A DNA stretch of 64,000 bases, from assembly GCA_030512295.1 (NCBI GenBank), contig JAULSR010000001.1:6967001-7031000 (forward strand), read 5' to 3'. The translations under genes and the position numbers were made by a program. This document shows, piece by piece, positions 23,063 through 32,402 of the stretch. The first letter of the stretch is position 1, and the number at the start of each line of letters is the position of its first letter. The notes below the pieces were generated by a model. That model did not search any database. It saw only the letters and a program-made list of their open reading frames with translations, and was not told the DNA's origin. This DNA is from Bombardia bombarda. Lineage: Eukaryota > Ascomycota > Sordariomycetes > Sordariales > Lasiosphaeriaceae.

Positions 23063-23353
23063 CTAAGATAAGAACCATGAAAATGCTGTGTAGGGGCGTG
23101 ACTCCACCTGATGTTGCCGGCGCATCATGTTCTGATGCTGGTGTAACATCTGCTGGTGCTGCATCAGATTCTGATTGATTGTATTATGGTGCTGCTGGCG
23201 CGTCGTTTCTTGCGTTTGCTGTTGCTGGCGGTGCATCTGTTGCTGATTCAGCATATCCTGATGTTGGCGCATAGTGTCAAGCTGGCGCATCGATTCCTGC
23301 TGCTGCTGCTCACGCATTCTTCTCGTGTGATCCTCAAGCTGTTGGTGCGCCAT
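23063..23353 (-). CDS. Gln/His/Met-rich open frame, possible 3' exon of the upstream small gene
   Basis: The frame is open from just after a TTTTAG (plus-strand position about 23390) to the stop at 23063. It encodes about 45% Gln, His, Met and Arg, with runs such as REQQQQESMRQLD and MHRQQQQTQETTRQQHH. The TTTTAG at its start could be an intron acceptor for the gene beginning at 23775. A bridging frame ending in ERKKRPQPSRRF lies between. I could not find a confident donor, so the join is not asserted. It could equally be a translated-looking CAG/CAN repeat region. Confidence 0.3.
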   Translation of the reverse strand: MAHQQLEDHTRRMREQQQQESMRQLDTMRQHQDMLNQQQMHRQQQQTQETTRQQHHNTINQNLMQHQQMLHQHQNMMRRQHQVESRPYTAFSWFLS

Positions 23354-23529
23354 GTTATGCTGGCGTGTTGTACTCTCGGCGTCGTCCTAAAATCTTCTAG
23401 AGGGTTGCGGGCGCTTCTTCCGCTCAAGGTGACTTGCAGCAGCGGAGTGGTCTGAAGCCTCCGGGGATCGATCGCCAGCGCCATCTTGTGATGGTCTCTC
23501 GGCGGATTGAATGATCTCGGGGGCTAGGG

Positions 23530-23775
23530 TTAGGGCATTTCTGGCCGAGTCTCTTCTCGTTGGGGGTGGGTAAAATTGTTGGCGGCACGCTGGGCGTTGG
23601 CTGGGTTGTAGACGTGGGAGCAAGTGCAGTTGTTGGGAGGGCATGGGCAGATCTCCTCCTTGAAGACAGACTTGCGGGGCTGCTTGCCGTCGCCCTTCTT
23701 CTTGTCCTTTCGTCTGATCTTGGCCAAGAGGTTCTTGGCGCTGTCCTTGAGGTTTCGCCACCACTCGTTGGCCAT
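23530..23775 (-). CDS. Small conserved-looking hypothetical protein with Cys-rich CPCPPNNCTC motif
   Basis: An 81-aa frame with an ATG at 23775. The N-terminal part is a basic helix (NEWWRNLKDSAKNLLAKIR) followed by RRKDKKKGDGKQPRKS. The middle has KEEICPCPPNNCTCSHVYNP with four cysteines in CxC/CTC spacing, which could bind metal; that is inference. It ends THPQREETRPEMP. The composition is clearly protein-like and the stop gives a natural end, but downstream exons (see 23063-23353) cannot be excluded. Divergent from the gene at 24562. Confidence 0.5.
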   Translation of the reverse strand: MANEWWRNLKDSAKNLLAKIRRKDKKKGDGKQPRKSVFKEEICPCPPNNCTCSHVYNPANAQRAANNFTHPQREETRPEMP

Positions 23776-24561
23776 TTTTGTGAGTAGTAAAAAGGTCTGG
23801 GATGTGGTGGCAGTTGATAATGTTTATGGAGCGTTGGAGGTTGACACTAGGTTGAGGTTGACGTTCGACAAGTGGTCCATAATTTGGGCATGGAAGCGAA
23901 TTGGAGTCGGTTGATGATGAAGGCAGCGAGGGGATTGCCAACACCATTTTGGTGCAGAAAGAAGGAAGTAACAATGCACACACACATTGACTAATACGGT
24001 CAATGATCGCAAATACGGCAGGTGCATCCCTCGTATCTTCTCAAACCTTCCATGCGTTCCTTCCCTCACGACTATCATTGCCCCGTGAGAAATAGCTTAC
24101 GCAGGTACCACTGCCCTAGCTCATCTTTCTCTCTAAATCCCCGATTCAATTTCTTCTCACCTCCAACTTCTTCTTTCCTCGCACCTTTGTTTTCGAAGGC
24201 GAGAAAAGCAATTCACAGCCTGCGTCTTCCTTCCAGTTTGCCCCTGGAACGGTCACTCCTTTCCAGTGCCTCTGGGAAACGATTCACTCACTTGAACCAA
24301 TTCACGTCGTCCTTTGGCTCCTACTACTGTCCGTCCGAGTCCTGCCTGCGTGTTGTTTCCAATCACTCAGCAACCAGACTTCTCAGCAATTGCCATTTAC
24401 TGTGACCTGTGTCTGTATGACTACTATCACAAGCGGCATCACAGCTTGCATCACAATGGGCACCACCGGCAGTTCTCAGGCCCGATATTGACACAAGTTC
24501 TCAGAGCACACATTCGACAACTCCAGTCTTTGCCAGCATTCCGAACTCCACCCAAAACACC
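23776..24561. promoter_or_regulatory. Divergent upstream region
   Basis: About 790 bp between divergent small genes. The right half is pyrimidine-rich with many CTTCTTTC tracts, typical of a fungal promoter and 5' UTR. No operator recognised. Confidence 0.4.
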
Positions 24562-25494
24562 ATGTCCTCTACCACATACTCCTCTCCGCGCCGGTCCGGC
24601 ATCAACCGCGATGCTGGTGGCAGATATTGCAGCCACCGCGGCAAGGGCTCCACGGCTCTTCGGGACGTTTTTCGCAAGTATTATCCAACCTCTGCAAACC
24701 GGCCATATCGCATGGGATCAACCATGCACGACAGCGAGGCCCATCCTGGCGATCTCACCTTTGTGCTGCTTAACACTGATAACCAGAGGCACTGGGCCAG
24801 TCACAAGATTCTCTATATCAAGTCGCGCCTGGAGCTGCTCCCCGAATTTGTCGAGAAACAGACCATAATGGATGCGCGCGCCAAGCAGCTGCAGGAGGTG
24901 GGGGATGCTGCCCATCTCACGGAGAACATCAAGTTGAGGCGATATAACCTTGAAGACGGTCCCGATTTAGAAGTCTATGGTGAGGACGGCAACGACATGG
25001 GCATGGTTGTCCCTGATGAGCGGGTGGGAAAGTATGATGACGACTCGAACTACCCCGAGGTCGAGCTTGTCGACATTCCGGCCCTAAAATACCAACCTAG
25101 CGAGCATATGCCTGTTGATGTCTACACCACTCATGGCTCCGGCGATGACTTTTTCGAACTCGATGGCAGCTACACGGTTGAGACCATCGAGCTGCTTGCC
25201 AAAAACTCGGTTGACTTGAACGTCAAGATGCACAAAAACAGGTGGAATGCCCGCATGGGCTTTGATTGGGTAGTAGTCAAGATGAAAAAGGTCGTCCTGG
25301 AGGATACGGAAGGCACTTCAATGAATGATGGCAAGAAGGAGGGGGAGAAGGATGTGAGCGGCGTCGAAACTTCGGACCGGGAGACTGTTGTGTGCGCTGA
25401 GACGTCGAAGGGAAGCGAACAACCTGAGGCCAAGGTAGATGAGGCCATTATACCAACTGGGGATATGCACGCAATGGACATCGAGAGGGATTAG
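24562..25494 (+). CDS. Hypothetical acidic protein, intronless
   Basis: A 310-aa single-exon frame starting MSSTTYSSPRRSG. Function not recognised. A basic N-terminus is followed by a region with HPGDLTFVLLNTDNQRHWAS and HKILYIKSRLELLPEFVEKQ, then DGPDLEVYGEDGNDMG and acidic stretches. The centre (SYTVETIELLAKNSVDLNVK, RMGFDWVVVKMKKVVLED) looks folded. The last 80 residues are Glu/Ser/Thr-rich and probably disordered. There is no signal peptide or membrane span. Strong third-position C/G bias and the lack of stops over 930 nt support it being coding. Confidence 0.65.
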   Translation: MSSTTYSSPRRSGINRDAGGRYCSHRGKGSTALRDVFRKYYPTSANRPYRMGSTMHDSEAHPGDLTFVLLNTDNQRHWASHKILYIKSRLELLPEFVEKQTIMDARAKQLQEVGDAAHLTENIKLRRYNLEDGPDLEVYGEDGNDMGMVVPDERVGKYDDDSNYPEVELVDIPALKYQPSEHMPVDVYTTHGSGDDFFELDGSYTVETIELLAKNSVDLNVKMHKNRWNARMGFDWVVVKMKKVVLEDTEGTSMNDGKKEGEKDVSGVETSDRETVVCAETSKGSEQPEAKVDEAIIPTGDMHAMDIERD

Positions 25495-26157
25495 AGTGGG
25501 TAGGGCAGGAGACCCATCATTATTTAGGAGGCTCATCAATAATATTATCATTACCTCTACCGCCCACTTTTGTTCAACATAGCGCATGGCCCAGCATACA
25601 GAAACCTTAGTTGGTTTCTCTGCTCTCAATACGTAAAATAGACCTAATCATTTTTTGATGATGAGCGCATAGTTTGCGGTCTTCTAAAAGCTTCCATACA
25701 AAGCGGCCCAGTACGCGATAAATACAGCATGAGTCAAAAAGTCTGGCCCCATCCCAAGTTTTACCACCTAATTGTACCCAAAGCTTGACTGTCATTACTC
25801 AAATGAACTAGCTATAAATGGAATGGTTATAGATAGAATAGTTAGAAGTGGGATACCTAGTTTAAATGGGATAGGTGTACATGGGATAGTTGTAAGTGGG
25901 ATAGTTGTACGTGGTGTAGTTGTACGTGGTGGTCGCACATGGGGCTAGACTTGTTGACTGGCACTGTATGTACGTAACTTAAAGAATGTTAAAGAATGAT
26001 TATATCCATTTTTATGCAACATGCAACATGCAAACCTTATGTATCCCATGTAATCCTTTCCTGAACGAAAATGCAACCTCATCCTCCTATCTCATAGTCA
26101 TTCATATCCATCTCTATCCCATCCCATACCCCATGAACTTCCAGTTCACATCGCTCT
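25495..26157. other. Convergent intergenic region with a minisatellite
   Basis: About 660 bp between the acidic hypothetical (+) and BYS1 (-). It contains a degenerate 15-bp array at 25864-25938 and no coding-like frame. Confidence 0.45.
25864..25938. repeat. Degenerate 15-bp tandem repeat, five units
   Basis: Units of 15 bp start at 25864, 25879, 25894, 25909 and 25924. The consensus is roughly ACGTGGGATAGTTGT, units 2 and 3 being the most alike. More diverged copies of the GGGATA/AATAGTTA theme extend left to about 25820. Confidence 0.75.
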
Positions 26158-26631
26158 TCAAGCGCAAAGGGTAAGCGTGACATCCGATGCCGCGCTGCAC
26201 ACCTTGGTCTGGCTGCCCGCAGGCGGGGTGCCGTTGGCCCAGGTGATGGCCGGGCAGCTGGTGTCTGCGCTGGCCTCGACGAGCTTCTTGCCGGCGAAGG
26301 CGTCGCCAAAGACGTCGCTCAGGTCGTACCAGATGTTGGCGCCGTCGAGGCTGTAGGCGAAGACGGTCTGGGGGGCGCCCGTGTAGAGGCCGTCAGGGCT
26401 AGTGGTGATCTTGAGGGCCTTGCCTCCCGTGACGGGGTCCTTGACAAAGGTCTCGCCGTAGACGCCACCGTTCTTGGCGACGGTGAAGGGGCCGGTGACA
26501 GCGGAGCCGACGGACCAGACGGTCACGTCGTTGGCGCACTTGTTGAGGACGCGGGCGGAGCCGATTGCCGAGGCGAGGGGGGCGGCGGCGGCGAGGGTGA
26601 GGAGGGGAAGGGCGAGGATTGTGGTGAGCAT
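26158..26631 (-). CDS. Secreted BYS1-family (thaumatin-like antigen) protein
   Basis: A single-exon 157-aa protein. Residues 1-22 (MLTTILALPLLTLAAAAPLA..) form a classic signal peptide, so it should be secreted. The mature part resembles the BYS1 family, named after a yeast-phase protein of Blastomyces: VLNKCANDVTVWSVGSAVTG, GGVYGETFVKDPVTGGKALK, FAYSLDGANIWYDLSDVFGD, and CPAITWANGTPPAGSQTKVC. Four to five cysteines can form disulphides. Biochemical function of the family is not established; members are abundant small secreted or wall-associated proteins in many ascomycetes. GC-rich coding against an AT-richer flank. Confidence 0.87.
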   Translation of the reverse strand: MLTTILALPLLTLAAAAPLASAIGSARVLNKCANDVTVWSVGSAVTGPFTVAKNGGVYGETFVKDPVTGGKALKITTSPDGLYTGAPQTVFAYSLDGANIWYDLSDVFGDAFAGKKLVEASADTSCPAITWANGTPPAGSQTKVCSAASDVTLTLCA

Positions 26632-28926
26632 TTTGGCGGTTGGTTGTGGTTTGTTATTGGTATGGGTTGGTGGTATATTATGTTGGGGTGGTTGTTTGAA
26701 GTGTTGCTTAGTTGAGTGCGTTGATGATGATTGTGGGATGATGGGATAAGTTGGTGTATGGAAAGAGGCAACGAGGTGTTATATAGACTTACTAGACAGT
26801 AGCCATACCCAAACTGCGTTACAATACTGAGCCTACTGAGTCTGGCATCTTACCAGACTGGTGATGGTCATGTACGAGCACGTCAATGGCATGTTCATCT
26901 CAGCTCGAAATAGCGTCAACATCACTAGCATAGCCCAGTGATGTTGGACCAACTCACTCTTACAGTGGATGCGAACTCGGAAGGATTCTGGTCAAGTAAT
27001 GGAAACATGTCAGATACGAATGGAAGACCAGAACAACTCCACGAACACTGGTCTATGGGTACATGTATGGAGAAATGAAACCCAAAGTGGTAGTAGTGGT
27101 AGCGGTCTGCCCACCAAAGCTAGCAAGATGCATTCCATATGGAATACGAAAGGAATGGATAGCTAAGTCATGTGAGCCCCTGCCATAATACGGCGGGCAC
27201 CTGATCTGCAGGCAGGCTCAATTGTTCGTATTTGGTTCGATTATTGCAAAAGTGCGGGGATTTGATTCCTACGTCATTGTTGAGTGCCCCATAATACTTC
27301 GACCAGAGCGACCAAAAAGCAGATCCGGCATTTGGTTGCCGAGCTGTGTAAAAACTGTAAATTGATCCTAATCTTTGGTTTCTGAGTTCAGTGATAATAC
27401 TCGAGTTATCCGAGAACACCTTCTTACTGTTTATACGATTATGTCATGTTCCACAGGGCTGATGTCTGACCGGAATTGCCATTTTTGGCACGAACCGATA
27501 TTTTGCCCTTGTCGTTTATCGACTCTGGAAATTACTCCGACAGTTGGTCGGCCATGTATAACATCATTTGGGTAATGCAGAAATGTTTTCCCTATAACAA
27601 CAGTATTGGGATAGTTACTACGAGGATACCCATAGAGAGCTTAGGCGCGGTTCAGACAGCCAGGACTTAATCATGGTCGTGAAATGTGAGGATAGATGGT
27701 CAGTTTGGATGCTATTTTAAGACGGTGATTTACAACTAGCCTACTAGGTATGAGCACTGGCAAATGTTTAGGGGAGCCCGACGTGACAAGCGCCGCGAGC
27801 AGAAACTTCCAGGCCTCATCCACCGTATTCTAGCCAAATATGGGGCAATCATAGTTGGCACCAACGTGACTAATGTCGATCTGCCGTTTGTTAAGGAGTC
27901 ACCGGGACGTTTATGCGGCTCGTATATGCATATGTGGGCGGGTGAGGGGCCCTTGGCAATGGAGACTCCGAGTCCTGCCATAAGGTGATGTTGTAACGTG
28001 CCATTCGTTTAAAAGCTCACCTCACAGCACCTTATTGGGTGCTACTAACTACCAGATGTGGAGTTGTCTTCTTTGCGTTTTTAATAACTGCGAAGATGAA
28101 AAAAAGTTACCCAAACCCCAAGAGGTTCATTCCCAAAACAAGGCGCCCTTTCCAAAGACTTCTCCTTCGACTGAGTCTATAATAATCAAGCAAGCCTCCT
28201 CTGCATCAGCCATTCCACCTGCCATGGCTGAAGAACAGCCCTTGCCACATAGACATAAATACAGACGGCGCACTGTAACCAATACTATATTACGTAGCAT
28301 TTGTGAGTTATCTCATTGATGTTTTCCCTGAAGCGACCGTTGTTGTGTAAAGCTTTTTGGTTGTAATCTGGGAAGTCCCGTTACGTCACAAGGTAGAGAA
28401 AACATGTTGAAAGAACAACTCTAATAAAAGGGCAAAAGAAAAGACCATGTTGGTCGGTCGGAAAACCATCTTGTGTTGAAGATAAAGCCACCGACGGAAC
28501 AGCCATTCGCTACATCTATTTGGATATTTCATTTTTATTGCCAACGATATGGTGCTTTGTTGACCTGTCTGCCTGTTTACTTGTTACATAACCCTAACTC
28601 CTTTTTAGCCCCTATTGAGTGTTGACCATCCGGCAGTGCTTAACTGAACCTATGCAATTTTAGCGGAAAGGAGCGTAAAAGTGGGCCAAGGGATGGAATC
28701 CCCATAACGCCTAGGGCCCCAGCTCCCGTGGGGTCGCTCATGGAAGGAATAATTCTGCCGACCAACTCCGCCTGAATTTTAGAAATCCAGGCGAAACACC
28801 ACTGTCATACCCCTCTATAGTGCACGCTCAGCGAATACTCCAGAGTCATACCCCCTCGAGATATTTTGGACGTCTGCTTTCGCATCAAACAATCTGCTGT
28901 GTTTACCCGTCAAATTTACTGCCAAA
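26632..28926. other. Intergenic region of 2.3 kb, no gene supported
   Basis: This region is AT-richer than its flanks. Short frames at about 27764-27988 and 28035-28319 have no recognisable motif and no matching splice signals. No transposon termini, tRNA or repeats were seen. The BYS1 promoter lies at the left end and the NOB1 promoter at the right. Confidence 0.45.
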
Positions 28927-30658
28927 ATGGAGGCGCCAGCCATGGAGCCCAGGCCGCAGAGCCCCAAGATCGAGGGCGAGAACCCCGCCCCCACCACCAC
29001 AAATGTCACTGAGACCGCTGAAACCGGCGCTCTCACACAGGCAACGCCTGCGCCTGCGCCCACGCCCGTATCCGCAACCACGTTGACCAAGCCCGTGAAT
29101 GCCCTCGTGCTCGACGCAAACGCCATTATCAAGAACGACCCTTCCGTATCGACCCTGATTTCGCAAGCTCACGAGCTCTACACCATCCCCGCCGTGGTCT
29201 CCGAGAGTACGCTGCTCCCTACCGATTCAGCTACTTGCATGCGCAATTAGGGTGCTAATATACTAGCACAGTCCGCGATGAGGCGACAAGATCTCGCTTC
29301 CAAACCACCCTGTCGCCCTTCCTCACCCTTCGCACACCCAGACCCGAGTCTGTCCTCTTCGTAACCAACTTTGCGCGTCGGACGGGTGACCTGCAGGTTC
29401 TCTCGAAACCCGATCTGCAACTCCTCGCCTTGACATACGAGTTGGAAATCGAAAAGAATAGGGGCGACGTATGTTATTCTTATAACCTTACATGAGGGGT
29501 TGTAGCTGATTGTTGAATGACGAAACAGTGGCGACTTAGGAACGAACCAAACCAAAAGCGATTGAACGGAAAGCCGCCAGGGAGAGAGGAGGATGCCACA
29601 GAGGAGCAGAGTGCGCTGGACTTTGAGAGCCCTGTTGCTGAAGAGCAAGACGTAACGCCAGAGTCAACCGATGATACCACTAAGGTTGCCCCCGAGGCAG
29701 AGCAAGAGACAAATGCAGCTGGTGAACAAGCCGTAGTCTCCGGACAGGAAACGGTTACTGAGGTTGAAGGACCTACAGAACAGGAAGAATTAACTGCCCA
29801 GCTTGAGGGGGTTCATTTGAGTGGCCAGCCTGAAGAGGACATTAACTCTACTATTGAGGTTGTCGAGGAGTCCGAATCCGAAGAGGATGGCGAGGACGAT
29901 GATGGTGCTGGAGGTTGGATAAGTGCGTTTTCCTGATGCGTACCCCGACAAATTTCTGATCAAACAGCTAACAACAATTTTTAAATCAGCCCCGAGCAAC
30001 ATTAAGAAGCACCAGGCCCGCGAAAATACTCTTACAACACCCCAGACCACTCAGCGCGTGCTTCAAGCAGCCTTGATCACAGCAGATATGGCCATGAGGA
30101 ACGTGGCCCTAAGGATAAACCTTAAGTAAGTTGTCCAGCAAACCCACCTATAAATGACACTAACCTGGCCGCAGCCTATTGGATTCCGGCTTTTCTCGCA
30201 TTACGTTCCTCAAGACTTGGGTCCTGAGGTGCCACGGCTGCTGGAAGGTGTGCAAGGACACGACAAAGCAGTTCTGCCCATCCTGCGGCCAGTCGACCCT
30301 CACACGAGTGTCATGCACCACGGACGCTGCGGGCAACTTCAAGCTGCATTTGAAGAAGAACTTTGTCTTCAACAACCGTGGCAACGTGTACAGCATCCCC
30401 AAGCCGCAGCACGGCTCGGCAAGTGGCAAGAAGGCCAACCTCAAGGGAGGCGGCAAGAACGGCTGGGGACAGGAGCTCATTCTCGCCGAGGACCAGAAGG
30501 AGTACACTAGAAAGGCCGAGGAAGACCGCCGGTTGAGGTACAAGGACCTCATGGATGAGGACTATCTCCCCAACATTCTGAGCGGCGCCAGAAACTCTGG
30601 CAACGGGAGGATCAAGATCGGAGCAGGGCGCAACGTTAATGCCAAGAAGAGGAAGTGA
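28927..30658 (+). CDS. NOB1: 20S pre-rRNA D-site endonuclease NOB1
   Basis: Cuts the 20S pre-rRNA at site D to make mature 18S rRNA, bound to late pre-40S particles in the cytoplasm. Exons: 28927-29206, 29272-29468, 29529-29922, 29990-30125, 30175-30658, giving 496 aa (yeast 459). Introns of 65, 60, 67 and 49 nt are in phase. After a Pro/Ala/Thr-rich extension, the PIN nuclease domain starts at residue about 57 with ALVLDANAIIKND (Asp63 is the expected metal ligand) and runs through LRTPRPESVLFVTNFARRTG. The PIN fold is interrupted by a long Glu-rich insert (residues about 160-290), as in other fungi. The zinc ribbon is Cys355/358 and Cys370/373 (RCHGCWKVC..FCPSCG). The basic tail with GGGKNGWGQELILAEDQKEY is a NOB1 hallmark. 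Confidence 0.95.
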
Positions 30659-31380
30659 ACAATGCACACCGGTTTATGAAAAGGGGTTAGATAGAGTTAA
30701 GTCAATGGCTTCAATGATGGATGGCAACTGGGGCAATACCTATAGACGGATGGTGGTTTCCGAGAGGCCATTTTAAAAATGTTTTTTTTTTTTGTTCTTG
30801 ATATTCTGCCAAAAGAGCTACTCGCTTTCCGACAATGTTAATATGGATAGGAAACAAATGACGCCGAAATGTGGCCAAAGAAAGCCCATCCAAATCCAAC
30901 CCGAAGTGAACGCCAACCATTTATTTGTCTTCCCTGAGACAACAAAACGTGCCCCGACCAGCAGCCTGACTGATATCCTCGCTTTCAACGGGGTGGTGTG
31001 TACGGCTGTTCCGCCCTGGCTAAGCTAAGCAATGGTCCGTCTGTCTTCAAGCCAATCCGATCCGCCTCTCCATCGAAATCAAGGGTTGATGTATGCTCTC
31101 GTCCTCCGGTTTCGCTCGGTAATCACTGTATCTTGTCGGAAAGGAAAGAAGGCCAACCAATTGTCGAAAGCTACTGCTGTCCGTGAAGGCCACTGCGGTT
31201 ATGGCAAGCAAATATGGCCTCGAGTCGAGCTTTGCCCCTCCCCATCCATCCATTCCGTAACGACGTTTGGCGCAGGTCCCCGAACAAAAGGTCGAATCGC
31301 ATCGAACTGCATCGCATCGCATCGTATCGCATCGCATCGCTGTCGCCAGTTTTTACTTATCATTGTCTGATTGTTTCGGT
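30659..31380. other. Convergent region between NOB1 and NOP10
   Basis: About 720 bp between two ribosome-biogenesis genes that face each other. It contains a pentanucleotide array at 31296-31340 and no coding-like frame. Confidence 0.45.
31296..31340. repeat. Pentanucleotide (GCATC)n array
   Basis: Forty-five bases made mostly of GCATC units with a few variants (GAACT, GTATC). It lies 41 bases downstream of the NOP10 stop codon, so probably in its 3' UTR. Confidence 0.8.
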
Positions 31381-31713
31381 TTATTGGCCTTGAGAACACC
31401 AAAAGTTAGCGAAACGTTATAACCATGCCAACTGAACCCTCCACCATTGGGTTGGGGTTGGGGCTGGGGCTGGGGCTGGGGCTGGGGCGGGGAGCGCAAA
31501 GAGAAAACACGCACTGGCAGTCTTGCTGAGAAGAAGCGCATAACGCTTGCGAAGCAGGACTCTGTGGTTGGACCACTTGTCGTCGGGCGAGAAGCGCGCC
31601 GGGTGGGCCGACTTTGTGATTTGGCCGTCGAGCACCTTCTTGAGCGTGTACTGGCGGAGGTTGGGCTTGCCGGCGGCGGCCGCAGCCGCATCGGGGACGT
31701 ACATAAGATGCAT
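31381..31713 (-). CDS. NOP10: H/ACA snoRNP subunit NOP10
   Basis: Small core protein of H/ACA ribonucleoproteins that make pseudouridine in rRNA; acts in the nucleolus. Exon 1 is 31713-31515 and exon 2 is 31388-31381, giving 68 aa (yeast 58). It starts MHLMYVPDA and contains [20 protein letters not shown], then [20 protein letters not shown], both unmistakable for the family. An Ala-rich insert (AAAAAAG) lengthens the N-terminal loop. Splicing of a 126-nt intron (GTGCGT donor, CGCTAAC branch point, CTCAAG acceptor) gives the C-terminus ..SKTASQ. The last coding exon holds only eight bases including the stop. Without splicing the frame runs on into a Pro/Ala repeat tail, which is unlike the family; this favours the spliced form. 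The intron contains a G-rich repeat. Confidence 0.92.
31449..31492 (+). repeat. (GGGGTT/GGGGCT)n microsatellite in the NOP10 intron
   Basis: Two GGGTT/GGGGTT-type units are followed by GGGGCT repeats and GGGGCGGGG. The G-rich strand is the plus strand, the non-transcribed product being C-rich in NOP10 pre-mRNA. At least seven G3-4 blocks spaced by two bases could fold as a DNA G-quadruplex. Confidence 0.85.
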
Positions 31714-32402
31714 GTTTGATTTTGGTGGTGTTGGTGTTGGTGTTGGTTTGGTTTTGTATGGAGTGGGTTTGGTTTGGTTTGGGGAGGCGCGATCGATTGT
31801 GGAGGTGGTGTTTTTCTTTTCGTCCTTTTCACTTTCTGACCCAGCGGCGATCGAATGGAGCTGGAATATTTTTTTCGAGGCGGCGGCGCTCGGCGCTAAA
31901 TATGGTCCGTGCGGCTACTTCAAATTCAACGTGGTGGGGCCCCGCTCCAACTCCCGATTGGACGTTATTACGGATACAAGCTGTGCAATCGCGTTGCTTT
32001 CCCATGAACCCAAATTTGAAGTTCAAGGTGAAACTGTGCACCTCAGCACTTCTTGTAAGAATTGGGGCAAGATACACCGGCATAGATTAACCTCTTTTCG
32101 GGGAGCGGAAACAAGCAGCCACCAATCAATCAATCAATCATTAATATCATTCATTCACTACGGATTTGCTCAAGGAGATGAGACAGAAGAAACCCTCCAA
32201 CCGCATCCGACTGTAATAAGCCATTCCAGCCTTGGAAATCAGCGCAATCATTATCGCAATCATTATCATACTCACCACATTGTCCAACGACACATATGAA
32301 AGAACCACCAGGCAATTCCCACTCACCCCGGTTACTCCCCAAATATATTTCCCGCCATTATGTCATTTGTCCTCGGTCCAGAGCTTTACGCAATACCCGA
32401 AC
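31714..32402. other. NOP10 upstream region, no gene seen
   Basis: About 690 bp upstream of NOP10 (-) and downstream of the proline-rich gene (-). It has GGTGTTGGTGTT and TCAATCAATCAATCA simple repeats and no coding-like frame. Confidence 0.45.

Noticed and set aside
26632..28926. Short frames considered as an extra gene near 27764-28319
   Set aside because: No splice-linked frame or motif was found.
31296..31340. GCATC array considered as a CRISPR-like or telomeric repeat
   Set aside because: There are no spacers and the unit is not telomeric; it is a plain microsatellite.
31449..31492. GGGGTT-like repeat considered as an interstitial telomere
   Set aside because: Only two GGGGTT units occur and the rest is GGGGCT, unlike fungal TTAGGG; it lies inside a NOP10 intron.
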